Part shown: positions 8,151-15,589 of the stretch, piece by piece
Layout: each line of letters starts with the position of its first letter
Position numbering within the stretch: position 1 is the first letter of the stretch
DNA from: Actinophytocola gossypii
Lineage (GTDB): Bacteria; Actinomycetota; Actinomycetes; Mycobacteriales; Pseudonocardiaceae
NCBI RefSeq assembly: GCF_025165815.1
Contig: NZ_JAFFZE010000028.1
Location: 1 to 64,000, forward strand
Direction of reading: 5' to 3'
Length of the DNA: 64,000 bases
Notes under the pieces: generated by a model
The model's database searches: none
Told to the model about the DNA's origin: nothing
Seen by the model: the letters and a program-made list of their open reading frames with translations, nothing else
Made by a program: the position numbers and the translations under genes

Positions 8151-8852
8151 CTACCCGCCCCGGCGGGCGGTGAACGTGTACTCGATGCCGCGCTGCCAGC
8201 CGGACATCGGCTCGGTGCGCACGTCGACGTAGCCCGCCCGGGTGAGCCGGTCCGCGAAGGCCGGCGCGTTGTCGAAGGTGGCGACACTGCGCCACAGGTG
8301 CCGGTACAGCGGCACCCCGCCGCCCTTCACCGCGGCCAGCGGGATGACGATCCCCCAGCACACCACGGCCCAGCGCAGGCGGACCCCACGCGTCCGGCCG
8401 GCGACGTACTCGTGCACGGCCAGCCGCCCGCCCGGCCGCAGCAACGCGTGCAGCGCCCGCAGCTGGGGGTCGGGGTCGGCGAGGTTGCGGACCAGGTAGG
8501 CGGCGAACACCGCGTCGAACGGGCCCCCGAGGTCCGCGCCGCCGAGATCCTCCACCGCGCTGTGCACGAACCGCACGGTGTCCGGCCACGGCTTCGCGGC
8601 CGCCATGGCCAGCATGCCGGCCGACGCGTCGACCCCGACGATCTCCGCGCCGGGCGCCGCGGCCAGCAACGCCGCCGTCGACGCGCCGGTGCCGCAACCG
8701 ACGTCCAGCACCCGCACGCCGTCGCCGCTCAGCCCGAGCCGGCGCGCGGAGACCCGGAGGTGCTCGTGGTAGCCGGGGTTGTGGCCGGTCAGCTCGTCGT
8801 AGGTCCCGGCGCCCGCATCGAACGCCGCCGTCACCGCCGCGGGGTCGTTCAC
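8151..8852 (-). CDS. Class I SAM-dependent methyltransferase of the crt cluster
   Basis: This is a 233-residue protein. Motif I is VLDVGCGTGASTAALL (residues 48-63), followed by VGVDASAGML and a motif IV-like VFAAYLVRNLADP. GTG 8852 overlaps the crtB stop (GTGA) and has GGGAGG upstream. Its position after crtB matches the crtT methyltransferase of Streptomyces isorenieratene clusters, whose exact substrate is not established. It resembles the UbiE/COQ5 group, so a quinone substrate is possible. Confidence 0.82.
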   Translation of the reverse strand: MNDPAAVTAAFDAGAGTYDELTGHNPGYHEHLRVSARRLGLSGDGVRVLDVGCGTGASTAALLAAAPGAEIVGVDASAGMLAMAAAKPWPDTVRFVHSAVEDLGGADLGGPFDAVFAAYLVRNLADPDPQLRALHALLRPGGRLAVHEYVAGRTRGVRLRWAVVCWGIVIPLAAVKGGGVPLYRHLWRSVATFDNAPAFADRLTRAGYVDVRTEPMSGWQRGIEYTFTARRGG

Positions 8853-9796
8853 CGCGCCACCTCCCTGGTCCGCCGGCGCGCCAACAGCGACCGGAGCACC
8901 GCCGGTGCCGCCACCGCGGCCCGCCGGGCGTTGCCGACCACGGCCCGGCGCGCGAACACGTCGTGGTCCATGGCCTCGATCCGGTCCAGGATCTCCGAGT
9001 ACAGCGTGAACGCGGTCGCGATGCACGGCCGGGACGCCGGACGGAGCATCGCCACCCCGGGCGCCGCCTCCCGGTACAGCGCGCGCGTCCTGGCCACCTG
9101 GTCGGCGAGCGCCCGCCGCACCCGCTGGTCGGCGTGCCCCCGCTCCCGGCACCAGCGCAGCCGCTCACGGTCCACGTCGAACGCGGTCAGCTCGTCAGCC
9201 GGCAGGTAGACCCGGTCCCGGTCGAGGTCCTCGGCGACGTCGCGGAGGAAGTTCGTCAGCTGGAACGCCTCGCCCAGCGCGGCGGCTCTCGGCGCCGCCT
9301 CCGCCGGATCGGTGACCGTGCCGAGCACCGGCAGCATCTGCAGCCCGATCACCCTGGCCGACCCGTGCACGTACACCGCCAGCTCGGCGCGGGTGGCGTA
9401 GCCCCGGACGGTGAGATCCATCCGCATCGACTCCAGGAACGCGGTGAACAGCGCCGGGTCGATGTCGTACCGGGCCGCGGTGTCCACCACCGCCGCGATG
9501 ACCGGGTGCCTGCCGCGCCCCGACGCCAGCCCGTCGCGCAGGTGCCGCTCGGCGTCGTCCAGGCGCGCCCGCACCTCGGCCGCACTGGAACCGGCGTCCG
9601 GCTCGTCCACCACGTTGTCCACGTACCGGGCGAACCCGTACAGGGCGTGCACCCCGGGCCGCTGGTCGGCGGCCAGCAGCCGGGTGGCGAGGAAGTACGT
9701 GCGGCCGTGTTCGGCGTTCAGCGCGCGGCACCGGCGGTAGGCGGCCCGCAGCTCCGGATCCCGGATCCCGGCGGCGTCCAGTTCGCGGTCGCTCAT
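8849..9796 (-). CDS. crtB: Phytoene synthase
   Basis: This is a 315-residue trans-isoprenyl synthase. The two prenyl-diphosphate binding regions are visible: YGFARYVDNVVDEPD near residue 53-67 and LTNFLRDVAEDLDRDRVYLP near residue 180-199. It joins two geranylgeranyl diphosphates into phytoene. The ATG overlaps the crtI stop by four bases and the stop overlaps the methyltransferase start, so crtI, crtB and the methyltransferase are translationally coupled. No crtE homologue is present in the window, so the precursor must come from elsewhere. Confidence 0.95.
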   Translation of the reverse strand: MSDRELDAAGIRDPELRAAYRRCRALNAEHGRTYFLATRLLAADQRPGVHALYGFARYVDNVVDEPDAGSSAAEVRARLDDAERHLRDGLASGRGRHPVIAAVVDTAARYDIDPALFTAFLESMRMDLTVRGYATRAELAVYVHGSARVIGLQMLPVLGTVTDPAEAAPRAAALGEAFQLTNFLRDVAEDLDRDRVYLPADELTAFDVDRERLRWCRERGHADQRVRRALADQVARTRALYREAAPGVAMLRPASRPCIATAFTLYSEILDRIEAMDHDVFARRAVVGNARRAAVAAPAVLRSLLARRRTREVAR

Positions 9797-11268
9797 GGCG
9801 TCCGCCCGGTGATCCGGTCGGCCGCGAGCCGCCCGGAGATCAGCGCCGTCGGCACGCCGACCCCGGGCACGGTCCCCGCTCCGGCCAGTACCGCGTTCGC
9901 CGACGAGCGGGGGAAGTTGCCCGGCCGGAAGGGCCCGGTCTGCGCGAGCGAGTGCGCGTAGCTGAACGGCGTGCCGGCGGTCATCCCGAGCCTGGCCCAG
10001 TCGGCCGGCGTGAGCACCGCCAGGATCCGCGCGTCGTGCGGGAGGCCGGGCACGCGTCGGGTCGCCACCTCGATCACCTCTTCGGCGTAGTCGTGTCCGC
10101 GGGCGTCCCAGTCGATCCGGCCGCGGTCCAGGTTCGGCACCGGGGCCAGCACGGAGAGCAGATCCCGGCCGGGCGGGGCGAGGCCGGGGTCGGTCGCGGT
10201 CGGCCGGGTGACCAGCAGCGACGGATCGGTCATCGTCCGCCCGCGCCGGATCAGCTCGTCGAACGTGCCCCGCCAGGCGTCGCCGAAGCTCAGCACATGA
10301 TGCGCGGTCTCCGCCCCGGCCGGAACGCCGAGGTGCACCACGACCGCCGACGGCGCCGCCCGCAGCCGCACCGGCCGCCGCGGCGCCCGCCCCAGCAGCC
10401 GGTACGCGTACGCCGGCTCGGTGGTCAGCACGACGGCGTCGCACCCGAACCGCTCGCCGGTGTCCGTACACACCCCGGTGACCCGGTCCCCCCGCCGTTC
10501 CAGGCCGGTCACGGTCATCCCGTACCGCAGGTCCACCTTCGCGTCGGCGGCCGACGCCGCGAGCGCGTCCGGTAACGCGCGCACCCCGCCACGCGGGAAG
10601 AACACCCCGGCGACGGTGTCCATGTAGGCGATCACCCCGTACACCGCCAGCGCGTGCCGGGGCGCCATCCCGGCGTACAGGGACTGGAAGGTGAACACCC
10701 GCCGCAGCCGATCGTCCCGCAGGAACCGCGCGACCCGCCCGTGCAGCGACCCGAACCCGCCCAGCGCCGCGAGCCGGGCCAGGTCGGGGGAGACCAGCGC
10801 GAACGGCGAGTCCACGTTGGCCGCGATGAACCGGTCGTACTGGGCCCGGTACAGCCGGCCGAGCCAGTCCCGCAGCCGCAGGTACCCGCGCGCCTCGGCG
10901 TCGCCCGCGAACCGCCGGACCTCGTCGACCATCGCGTCGGGCTCGCTGTGCACCGCGAGCCGCGAGCCGTCCGCGAACCGCGCCTCGTACGCGGGCGACA
11001 GCGGCAGCAGCTCCAGCCTGCGCTCGACCGTGTCCCCGACCGAGGCGAACGTCTCCGCCAGCACGTCCCGCATGGTCAGCACGGTCGGCCCGGTGTCCAC
11101 CCGGTACCCGCCGACATCCAGCCGCCCGGCACGCCCACCGGGCACCGCCGCGCGTTCCAGCACGGTCACCTCGCGGCCCCGGCCGGCCAGGTGCAGGGCG
11201 GCGGCGAGCCCGGACAGCCCGGCGCCGACCACCACCACCCGGTCCGTGCGCCCGCCGACCGTCCGCAT
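9793..11268 (-). CDS. crtI: Phytoene desaturase
   Basis: This 491-residue flavoenzyme starts with VVVVGAGLSGLAAALHLAG and VPGGRAGRL, the FAD-binding elements of CrtI. The segment GYRVDTGPTVLTM near residue 53 and the C-terminal AGAGTVPGVGVPTALISGRLAADRI are diagnostic of bacterial phytoene desaturases. It desaturates phytoene to lycopene. It begins 10 bp after the DUF2945 stop and overlaps crtB by four bases, so it is the first biosynthetic gene of the operon. Confidence 0.95.
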   Translation of the reverse strand: MRTVGGRTDRVVVVGAGLSGLAAALHLAGRGREVTVLERAAVPGGRAGRLDVGGYRVDTGPTVLTMRDVLAETFASVGDTVERRLELLPLSPAYEARFADGSRLAVHSEPDAMVDEVRRFAGDAEARGYLRLRDWLGRLYRAQYDRFIAANVDSPFALVSPDLARLAALGGFGSLHGRVARFLRDDRLRRVFTFQSLYAGMAPRHALAVYGVIAYMDTVAGVFFPRGGVRALPDALAASAADAKVDLRYGMTVTGLERRGDRVTGVCTDTGERFGCDAVVLTTEPAYAYRLLGRAPRRPVRLRAAPSAVVVHLGVPAGAETAHHVLSFGDAWRGTFDELIRRGRTMTDPSLLVTRPTATDPGLAPPGRDLLSVLAPVPNLDRGRIDWDARGHDYAEEVIEVATRRVPGLPHDARILAVLTPADWARLGMTAGTPFSYAHSLAQTGPFRPGNFPRSSANAVLAGAGTVPGVGVPTALISGRLAADRITGRTP

Positions 11269-11278
11269 CCGCGCGGGC

Positions 11279-11503
11279 TCAGTCGGACTTCGGGCGCCGG
11301 CGCAGCGCGCTCGGCCTGTGCACCGCGTCCTTCCCGCTCTTGTCGCTGCGCACCCGGTACTGCGGATCGTCCTCCGACGCCCGCACGGTCCGCCCGGCGG
11401 CCTCGGTGTCCTCGGTGATCTCCTCCTCGACCTCGCCGTGGGCTGTTGAGCCGTGGCTGGACCACTCGACCTCGTCGCCCGGCCGGAACGGATGCTTCGC
11501 CAT
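11279..11503 (-). CDS. DUF2945 (TUDOR-like) small protein
   Basis: This 74-residue protein starts MAKHPFRPGDEVEW, has a central STAHGEVEEEITEDTE and ends in a basic tail. This is the usual shape of DUF2945 / hypervirulence-associated TUDOR proteins. The family is widespread and uncharacterised in bacteria. It is the first gene of the crtI operon and divergent from the DUF3140 gene, with a shared promoter region. ATG 11503 has GGAAGG upstream. Confidence 0.75.
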   Translation of the reverse strand: MAKHPFRPGDEVEWSSHGSTAHGEVEEEITEDTEAAGRTVRASEDDPQYRVRSDKSGKDAVHRPSALRRRPKSD

Positions 11504-11522
11504 GATGGCACCTTCCCCGAAC

Positions 11523-11555
11523 GTGTTGCGTCGGTTGTGCGTCGCTTGTCGGCGC
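11523..11555 (+). promoter_or_regulatory. Tandem 11-bp repeats, putative LitR operator B
   Basis: Three adjacent 11-mers can be read: GTGTTGCGTCG, GTTGTGCGTCG and CTTGTCGGCGC. The middle one equals the middle unit of operator A. The block ends two bases before the -10 hexamer GGGTAC of the DUF3140-litR promoter, so a bound repressor would cover the -35. The same block lies downstream of the opposing DUF2945-crtI promoter. Confidence 0.55.
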
Positions 11556-11563
11556 ACGGGTAC
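11539..11563 (+). promoter_or_regulatory. Sigma-B/F-like promoter of DUF3140-litR
   Basis: GCGT (11539-11542), 15 bases, then GGGTAC (11558-11563). This fits GNNT-N14-16-GGGTAC. The expected start of transcription leaves about 30 bases of leader with a ribosome site before ATG 11601. Confidence 0.5.
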
Positions 11564-11584
11564 CCCGCCCGCGCCGGATCACAC
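11560..11584 (-). promoter_or_regulatory. Opposing sigma-B/F-like promoter of DUF2945-crtI operon
   Basis: On the minus strand GTGT, 15 bases, then GGGTAC (11565-11560). The palindrome GGGTACCC lets the two divergent promoters share the same -10 bases. It would drive DUF2945, crtI, crtB, the methyltransferase and DUF1990. Confidence 0.4.
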
Positions 11585-11600
11585 GGGGAAGGAGAAGGGC

Positions 11601-11942
11601 ATGGACAGCGACGAACGCGAGCGGGTGCGCGAGGAGTTCGACGACGCGGTCAACCTCACCGCCAAGCAGCTGGAGCAGTGGCTCGACACCGACGAGTCCA
11701 AGTCCGTCGGCGACAAGCGCGAGGGCGAGGCCATCGGCCACGAGTCGGGCCGCCGCATCGTGTCCCTGCTCAGGACCAGGCGCGACGACCTGACCGACGA
11801 CGACTACGACCACATGCGCACCGTCGTGGGCTACGTGCACCGCCACCTGGCCCAGCGACCGGACAAGCCGGACAGCGAGATCGAGGGCAGCCGCTGGCGC
11901 CACTCCCTGATGAACTGGGGCCACGATCCCCTCCGCACATAG
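11601..11942 (+). CDS. DUF3140 domain protein
   Basis: This is a 113-residue hydrophilic protein. MDSDERERVREEFDDAVNL, a KQLEQWLDTDESKSVG segment and a C-terminal HSLMNWGHDPLR are the signature of DUF3140. The function is unknown. The start is supported by AAGGAG about 8 bases upstream. It is co-transcribed with the litR-like gene, which follows after 15 bp, and lies divergent to DUF2945-crtI. Confidence 0.78.
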   Translation: MDSDERERVREEFDDAVNLTAKQLEQWLDTDESKSVGDKREGEAIGHESGRRIVSLLRTRRDDLTDDDYDHMRTVVGYVHRHLAQRPDKPDSEIEGSRWRHSLMNWGHDPLRT

Positions 11943-11957
11943 TGCGAGGATGGCCGA

Positions 11958-12806
11958 ATGGCCCAGCGAGGTGACGCGGGCGGGCCCCACACCGCGGGGC
12001 AGGTGGCCCGTTCACTCGGCGTCGCCGAGACGACGCTGCGGTCCTGGCACCGCCGGTACGGCGTTCCCCCGCACGCCGACCGCCCGGGCGGGTACCGCCG
12101 GTACACCCGCGAGGACATCGTCCGCCTGGAGCGCATGCGGGACCTCATCCGGTCGGGCGTCCTGGCCTCCGACGCGGCCCGGATCGCCGCCGTCCAACCG
12201 GCCGAGCCGGGCCTCGGGGCGGCGCGGGACCGGTTGCTCGAGGCGAGCCGAAGCCTGGACAGCCGCACCTGCCAGGCCGTGCTGACCGAGGCCGTCGGAA
12301 CCTACGGGATCGTCCCGGTCTGGGACACCGTCTGCCGGCCCGCCCTGGTCGAGGTCGAGCACGAGCAGCGGGCGGACCCCGCGCCGGCGACCTGCGTGCC
12401 GAGGGAACACGTGCTGTCGTGGGCGATCGCGGCGGCACTGCACCACGTCCCGCCCGCCGTGCCCGAGGAGGCCCGGCCCACCGTCCTGCTGGCGTGCGTC
12501 GAGGACGAACAGCACACCCTGCCGCTGGAGGCACTGGCCGCCGCGCTCACCGAGCGACACGTCCCGGTCCGGATGCTCGGCGCCGGCCTGCCCACCGCCG
12601 GCCTGGTCGCCGCCGCCAGGACCCTGTCGCCGGCGGCCGTCGTGCTGTGGGCGCACCGGCCGGACACCGCCCAGGTCGACGCACTGCGCCGCCTCCGCCG
12701 GCTCCCACCGCGTGTTCTGACGGCCGGGCCCGGCTGGTCCGCGCGCCGCCGCGCGAGTGCCGGATACCTCCCCACCCTCGACGCCGCACTGGCCGAGCTG
12801 GCGTAG
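11958..12806 (+). CDS. litR: MerR-family regulator with cobalamin-binding domain (LitR/CarH type)
   Basis: This is a 282-residue protein. Residues about 11-75 form a MerR winged helix (TAGQVARSLGVAETTLRSW, then RPGGYRRYTREDIVRLERM). Residues 90-165 are a four-helix bundle ending in E150-H151 (PREHVLSW). Residues 175-280 resemble a B12-binding fold, with H186 in EDEQH at the place of the lower axial histidine. LitR/CarH proteins repress carotenoid genes in the dark through adenosylcobalamin-dependent DNA binding. The tryptophan of the W-x9-EH motif is not present and the glycine after the histidine is proline, so light sensing is uncertain. Confidence 0.8.
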   Translation: MAQRGDAGGPHTAGQVARSLGVAETTLRSWHRRYGVPPHADRPGGYRRYTREDIVRLERMRDLIRSGVLASDAARIAAVQPAEPGLGAARDRLLEASRSLDSRTCQAVLTEAVGTYGIVPVWDTVCRPALVEVEHEQRADPAPATCVPREHVLSWAIAAALHHVPPAVPEEARPTVLLACVEDEQHTLPLEALAAALTERHVPVRMLGAGLPTAGLVAAARTLSPAAVVLWAHRPDTAQVDALRRLRRLPPRVLTAGPGWSARRRASAGYLPTLDAALAELA

Positions 12807-12813
12807 CGCACCG

Positions 12814-12835
12814 GTTGTGCATCGCTTGCCCGCTG
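12814..12835 (+). promoter_or_regulatory. Tandem 11-bp repeats, putative LitR operator C
   Basis: GTTGTGCATCG (12814-12824) and CTTGCCCGCTG (12825-12835) repeat the second and third units of operator B in the same register to the GGGTAC hexamer. A weaker first unit may precede them. It lies directly before the leaderless-looking gene at 12852. Confidence 0.5.
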
Positions 12836-12843
12836 TCGGGTAC
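12819..12843 (+). promoter_or_regulatory. Sigma-B/F-like promoter before gene 12852
   Basis: GCAT (12819-12822), 15 bases, GGGTAC (12838-12843). The ATG begins 8 bases later and no ribosome site is visible, so a leaderless transcript is likely. Confidence 0.5.
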
Positions 12844-12851
12844 TCCCGGGC

Positions 12852-13310
12852 ATGACCCACACACCGGACGGCGCCGACCCGAGACTCGTCGACGGCCCGT
12901 GGCGCGACGGGCTGGACGACCGGACGGTCGTGGCGGTCGGCGCGCTGACCGAGGCGCTGGAGACGGTCGAGGTGGCCAGGGGGCACCTGTACGCGTTCCA
13001 CCAGATCACCGGCTCGGCCGACTTCAAGCTCGAACACGCGATCCGGCTGCTCGCGGAGGCCGGCCATCAGGGGCTCGCGGAACGGCTGTCCCGCGAGCTC
13101 CTCGGCCGCAACGTCCTGCCCGGCCGGTGGACGTTCCAGGTCATCGAGGACTACGAGGACACGTACTACAGCGTGTTCCGCGACCTCGAACGCGAGGCCC
13201 GCGAGCTGACCCGGGGCCTCCCGCACGTGTACGAGGCCGACCTCAAGCGCACCCGCCGCTCCCGGGGCGAACCGGGTCACGAGGCCAGCCCGGGACCGTC
13301 GCCCCGGTGA
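12852..13310 (+). CDS. Conserved hypothetical protein, 152 residues
   Basis: This is a hydrophilic protein rich in acidic helices. The core ARGHLYAFHQITGSADFKLEHA (residues 43-64) and VLPGRWTFQVIEDYEDTYY (residues 90-108) are compact and look conserved. Similar proteins occur in streptomycetes, but no function is recognised. The promoter carries both a GGGTAC -10 and the 11-bp repeats, which ties it to the carotenoid/LitR regulon. The last 15 residues are low-complexity. Confidence 0.75.
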   Translation: MTHTPDGADPRLVDGPWRDGLDDRTVVAVGALTEALETVEVARGHLYAFHQITGSADFKLEHAIRLLAEAGHQGLAERLSRELLGRNVLPGRWTFQVIEDYEDTYYSVFRDLEREARELTRGLPHVYEADLKRTRRSRGEPGHEASPGPSPR

Positions 13311-13316
13311 CCGTGG

Positions 13317-13823
13317 TCAGGCCGTCGCCCGCTTCGGGAGCTTCCATTCCGGGCGGGGGTAGTGGCAGGTGTAGCCGTTGGGGTACTTCTGCAGGTAGTC
13401 CTGGTGCTCGGGCTCGGCCTGCCAGAAGTCGCCCGCCGGGGTGACCTCGGTGACGACCTTGCCCGGCCACAGGCCCGACGCGTCGACGTCGGCGATCGTG
13501 TCCTCGGCGACCCGCTTCTGCTCGTCGCTGGTGTAGAAGATCGCGGAGCGGTAGCTGGTGCCGATGTCGTTGCCCTGGCGGTTCTTCGTCGAGGGGTCGT
13601 GCACCTGGAAGAAGAACTCGAGCAGCGCGCGGAAGTCGGTCTTCTCGGGGTCGTAGACGACCTCGATGGACTCCGCGTGGGTGCCGTGGTTGCGGTAGGT
13701 GGCGTTCGGGACGTCGCCGCCGCTGTAGCCCACGCGCGTGGACACGACGCCGGGCTGGTGCCGGAACAGCTCCTCCATGCCCCAGAAGCAGCCGCCGGCG
13801 AGGATCGCCTTCTCGGTGGTCAT
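13317..13823 (-). CDS. msrA: Peptide methionine sulfoxide reductase A
   Basis: This is a 168-residue enzyme with the catalytic GCFWG motif (C12). RVGYSGG follows at about 30-36 and [15 protein letters not shown] at 45-59, the conserved core of MsrA. It reduces the S-epimer of methionine sulfoxide in oxidised proteins. It lacks the C-terminal MsrB fusion. AAGGAG lies upstream of ATG 13823. It is convergent with gene 12852 and divergent from the decayed oxidoreductase. Confidence 0.95.
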   Translation of the reverse strand: MTTEKAILAGGCFWGMEELFRHQPGVVSTRVGYSGGDVPNATYRNHGTHAESIEVVYDPEKTDFRALLEFFFQVHDPSTKNRQGNDIGTSYRSAIFYTSDEQKRVAEDTIADVDASGLWPGKVVTEVTPAGDFWQAEPEHQDYLQKYPNGYTCHYPRPEWKLPKRATA

Positions 13824-13913
13824 GTCATCTCCTTACCCGCCTTGCGGCGCGAGACCAGGTATCGGTACAGACGCCACAGGGGCTGGCCGTATTCCCATGA
13901 CCAGCCTATTATA

Positions 13914-13929
13914 TGGACCAAAAGGTCCA
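13914..13929. promoter_or_regulatory. TetR-type operator palindrome
   Basis: TGGACC-AAAA-GGTCCA is a palindrome with perfect six-base arms in an AT-rich promoter region upstream of the oxidoreductase remnant. This is a common architecture for TetR-family operators, and a TetR gene lies at 14775-15404. The operator looks intact although its probable target gene is broken. Confidence 0.55.
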
Positions 13930-14015
13930 GTTCTCGCGCGAAACGACTGTTCATGGTCATCCAATGGACCTGCCGGACCACCTATCAATCGCTCGGCTCT
14001 GACCGGAGGCGCCGG

Positions 14016-14723
14016 ATGAAGGCGATCGTGGTGACCGACGAGACCGCGGGAACGGCCGGGATGACCTGTTCGGGCTCACCGACTGGACGCGCGACGGCAC
14101 CCTGGCCGAGTACGTGGCCGTCGAGGCACGCAACCTCGCACCGCTGCCGGGCGACGTCGACTTCACGGTGGCCGCGAGCCTGCCGGTCTCGGGTCTGACC
14201 GCGTGGCAGGGCCTGTTCGTGCACGGCCGCTTCGAGCCCGGGGCAGAGCGTCCTCGTGCACGGTGCGGCCGGTGGCGTCGGCGCGGTGGTGACGCGGCTC
14301 GCCCGCGAGGCCGGGGCCTACGTCATCGGCACCGGACGTACCGCCGACCGCCGGCCGGCCCTCGACTTCGGCGCACGCGAGTTCGTCGACCTCGACAACG
14401 ACGCCCTGGACGAGGTCGGCACCGTCGACCTGGTCTTCGACGTCATCGGCGGCGACGTCGGAAAGCGGTCCGCGGGCCTGGTCCGAGCCGGCGGCGTGCT
14501 GGTGACCATCGCCGGCCCGCCCGAGGCGCGCCCGCCCGAGGGCCTGGCGGTCGACTTCGTCGTCGAGCCCGATCGCGCCCAACTGGCTGAGATCGTCCAG
14601 CGGCTCCGCGACGGCCGGCTCCGGACGAACATCCGCACCGTCGTGACCCTCGACGACGCCGTCACCGCCTTCAACCCGACCACGCGGCCCACCGGAAAGA
14701 CGATCATCCGCGTCCACCCCTGA
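14016..14723 (+). pseudogene. Decayed quinone/zinc-type oxidoreductase (MDR family)
   Basis: Three frames are needed to follow the family. The start MKAIVVTDETAGTAGM is at 14016. From about 14063 another frame reads DLFGLTDWTRDGTLAEY and AVEARNLAPLPGDVDF. From 14241 a third frame reads GQSVLVHGAAGGVGAVVTRL (the nucleotide-binding loop) through to the stop. Between the first and second pieces about 80 residues of the family are missing, so there is an internal deletion plus a second frameshift at a CCCGGGG run. The ribosome site GGAGG at 14005-14009 is still present. It was probably an NADPH:quinone reductase controlled by the adjacent TetR. Confidence 0.75.
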
Positions 14724-14774
14724 GACATCGACTCCGGCCTGCCCGGGCCACGCCTATCGCTACCCGCGACGCCG

Positions 14775-15404
14775 TCACGCCGTGAGGTACGACCGCACGT
14801 GGTCGAGCGCCATGTCGAGGGCGATCTCCATGGGCGCGATGTCGTGCGCGGTCTCAGCGAGCAGGTACCCACCCTGCACGGCCGCCAGCAAACCGGTCGC
14901 GAGCCGCTCCGGATCGGCGTCGGGCTTCAGCACCCCGCTGTCCCGCATCCGCCGCAGCCCGGCGGCGAGCAGCCCCTCCCATTCCACGAACGACTCGGCG
15001 AGCGTGGTGCGGGCCTGGTCGTCCTGGTCGGCGAGCTCGCTGGCCAACGAGCCGAGCACGCAGCCGTGGGCGCCGTTCCGCAACGCGTTCCGCTGCACCA
15101 GCGCGTCGCGCCAGCGAACCAGACCGCGGAACGTCTTCAAGCGCTCAAGGGAACCGCGCTCACGCTCGAGAATCTGCGCCGCCCGCGCCGCGACGACGGC
15201 GCGCACCAGCTCCTCCTTGTCCGGGAAGTGGTTGTAGAGCTGGGACTTGCTGGTGTTGCTCGCGGCCCGCACGTCGTCGAGCGTGGTCGCGTTCACGCCT
15301 TTGACGTACATCAGCTCGGCGGCAGCCGTCACGATGCGGGCACGGGTGGCGGCCCCGCGGGGCGTCAGTTTCCGCGCCCGCTGCGCGTTCCCCGGCCTGC
15401 TCAC
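14775..15404 (-). CDS. TetR/AcrR family regulator
   Basis: This is a 209-residue protein. The N-terminal helix-turn-helix reads RIVTAAAELMYVKGVNATTLDD, then SKSQLYNHFPDKEELV (about residues 18-63). The C-terminal half is the usual ligand-binding helical bundle with GAHGCVLGSLASEL near 106-119. GTG 15404 is chosen as the start; the frame extends further upstream but lacks family-like sequence. It is convergent with the oxidoreductase remnant, and its most likely operator is the palindrome at 13914. Confidence 0.85.
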   Translation of the reverse strand: MSRPGNAQRARKLTPRGAATRARIVTAAAELMYVKGVNATTLDDVRAASNTSKSQLYNHFPDKEELVRAVVAARAAQILERERGSLERLKTFRGLVRWRDALVQRNALRNGAHGCVLGSLASELADQDDQARTTLAESFVEWEGLLAAGLRRMRDSGVLKPDADPERLATGLLAAVQGGYLLAETAHDIAPMEIALDMALDHVRSYLTA

Positions 15405-15478
15405 AGGCCTGAGGCTACCTCTTCGATCACAGCGCGCTCGCCGGAATGGCCCAGCCGCGAACGCATGGACCGTCACCC

Positions 15479-15494
15479 CCCGAATTCGTTCGGG
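15479..15494. promoter_or_regulatory. Perfect 16-bp inverted repeat between tetR and helR
   Basis: CCCGAA-TTCG-TTCGGG sits in the divergent intergenic region. It could be a regulator site or a small hairpin in the helR leader; the sequence does not decide. Confidence 0.3.
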
Positions 15495-15589
15495 CGGCTG
15501 AACCCCCCGGAAAGAACAAGACTGTTTCTTCGCGATCTCGCCGTGCACGCTCGGTGCCACCGATCACCGAGCAGTGGGGAGTTTCCGGG

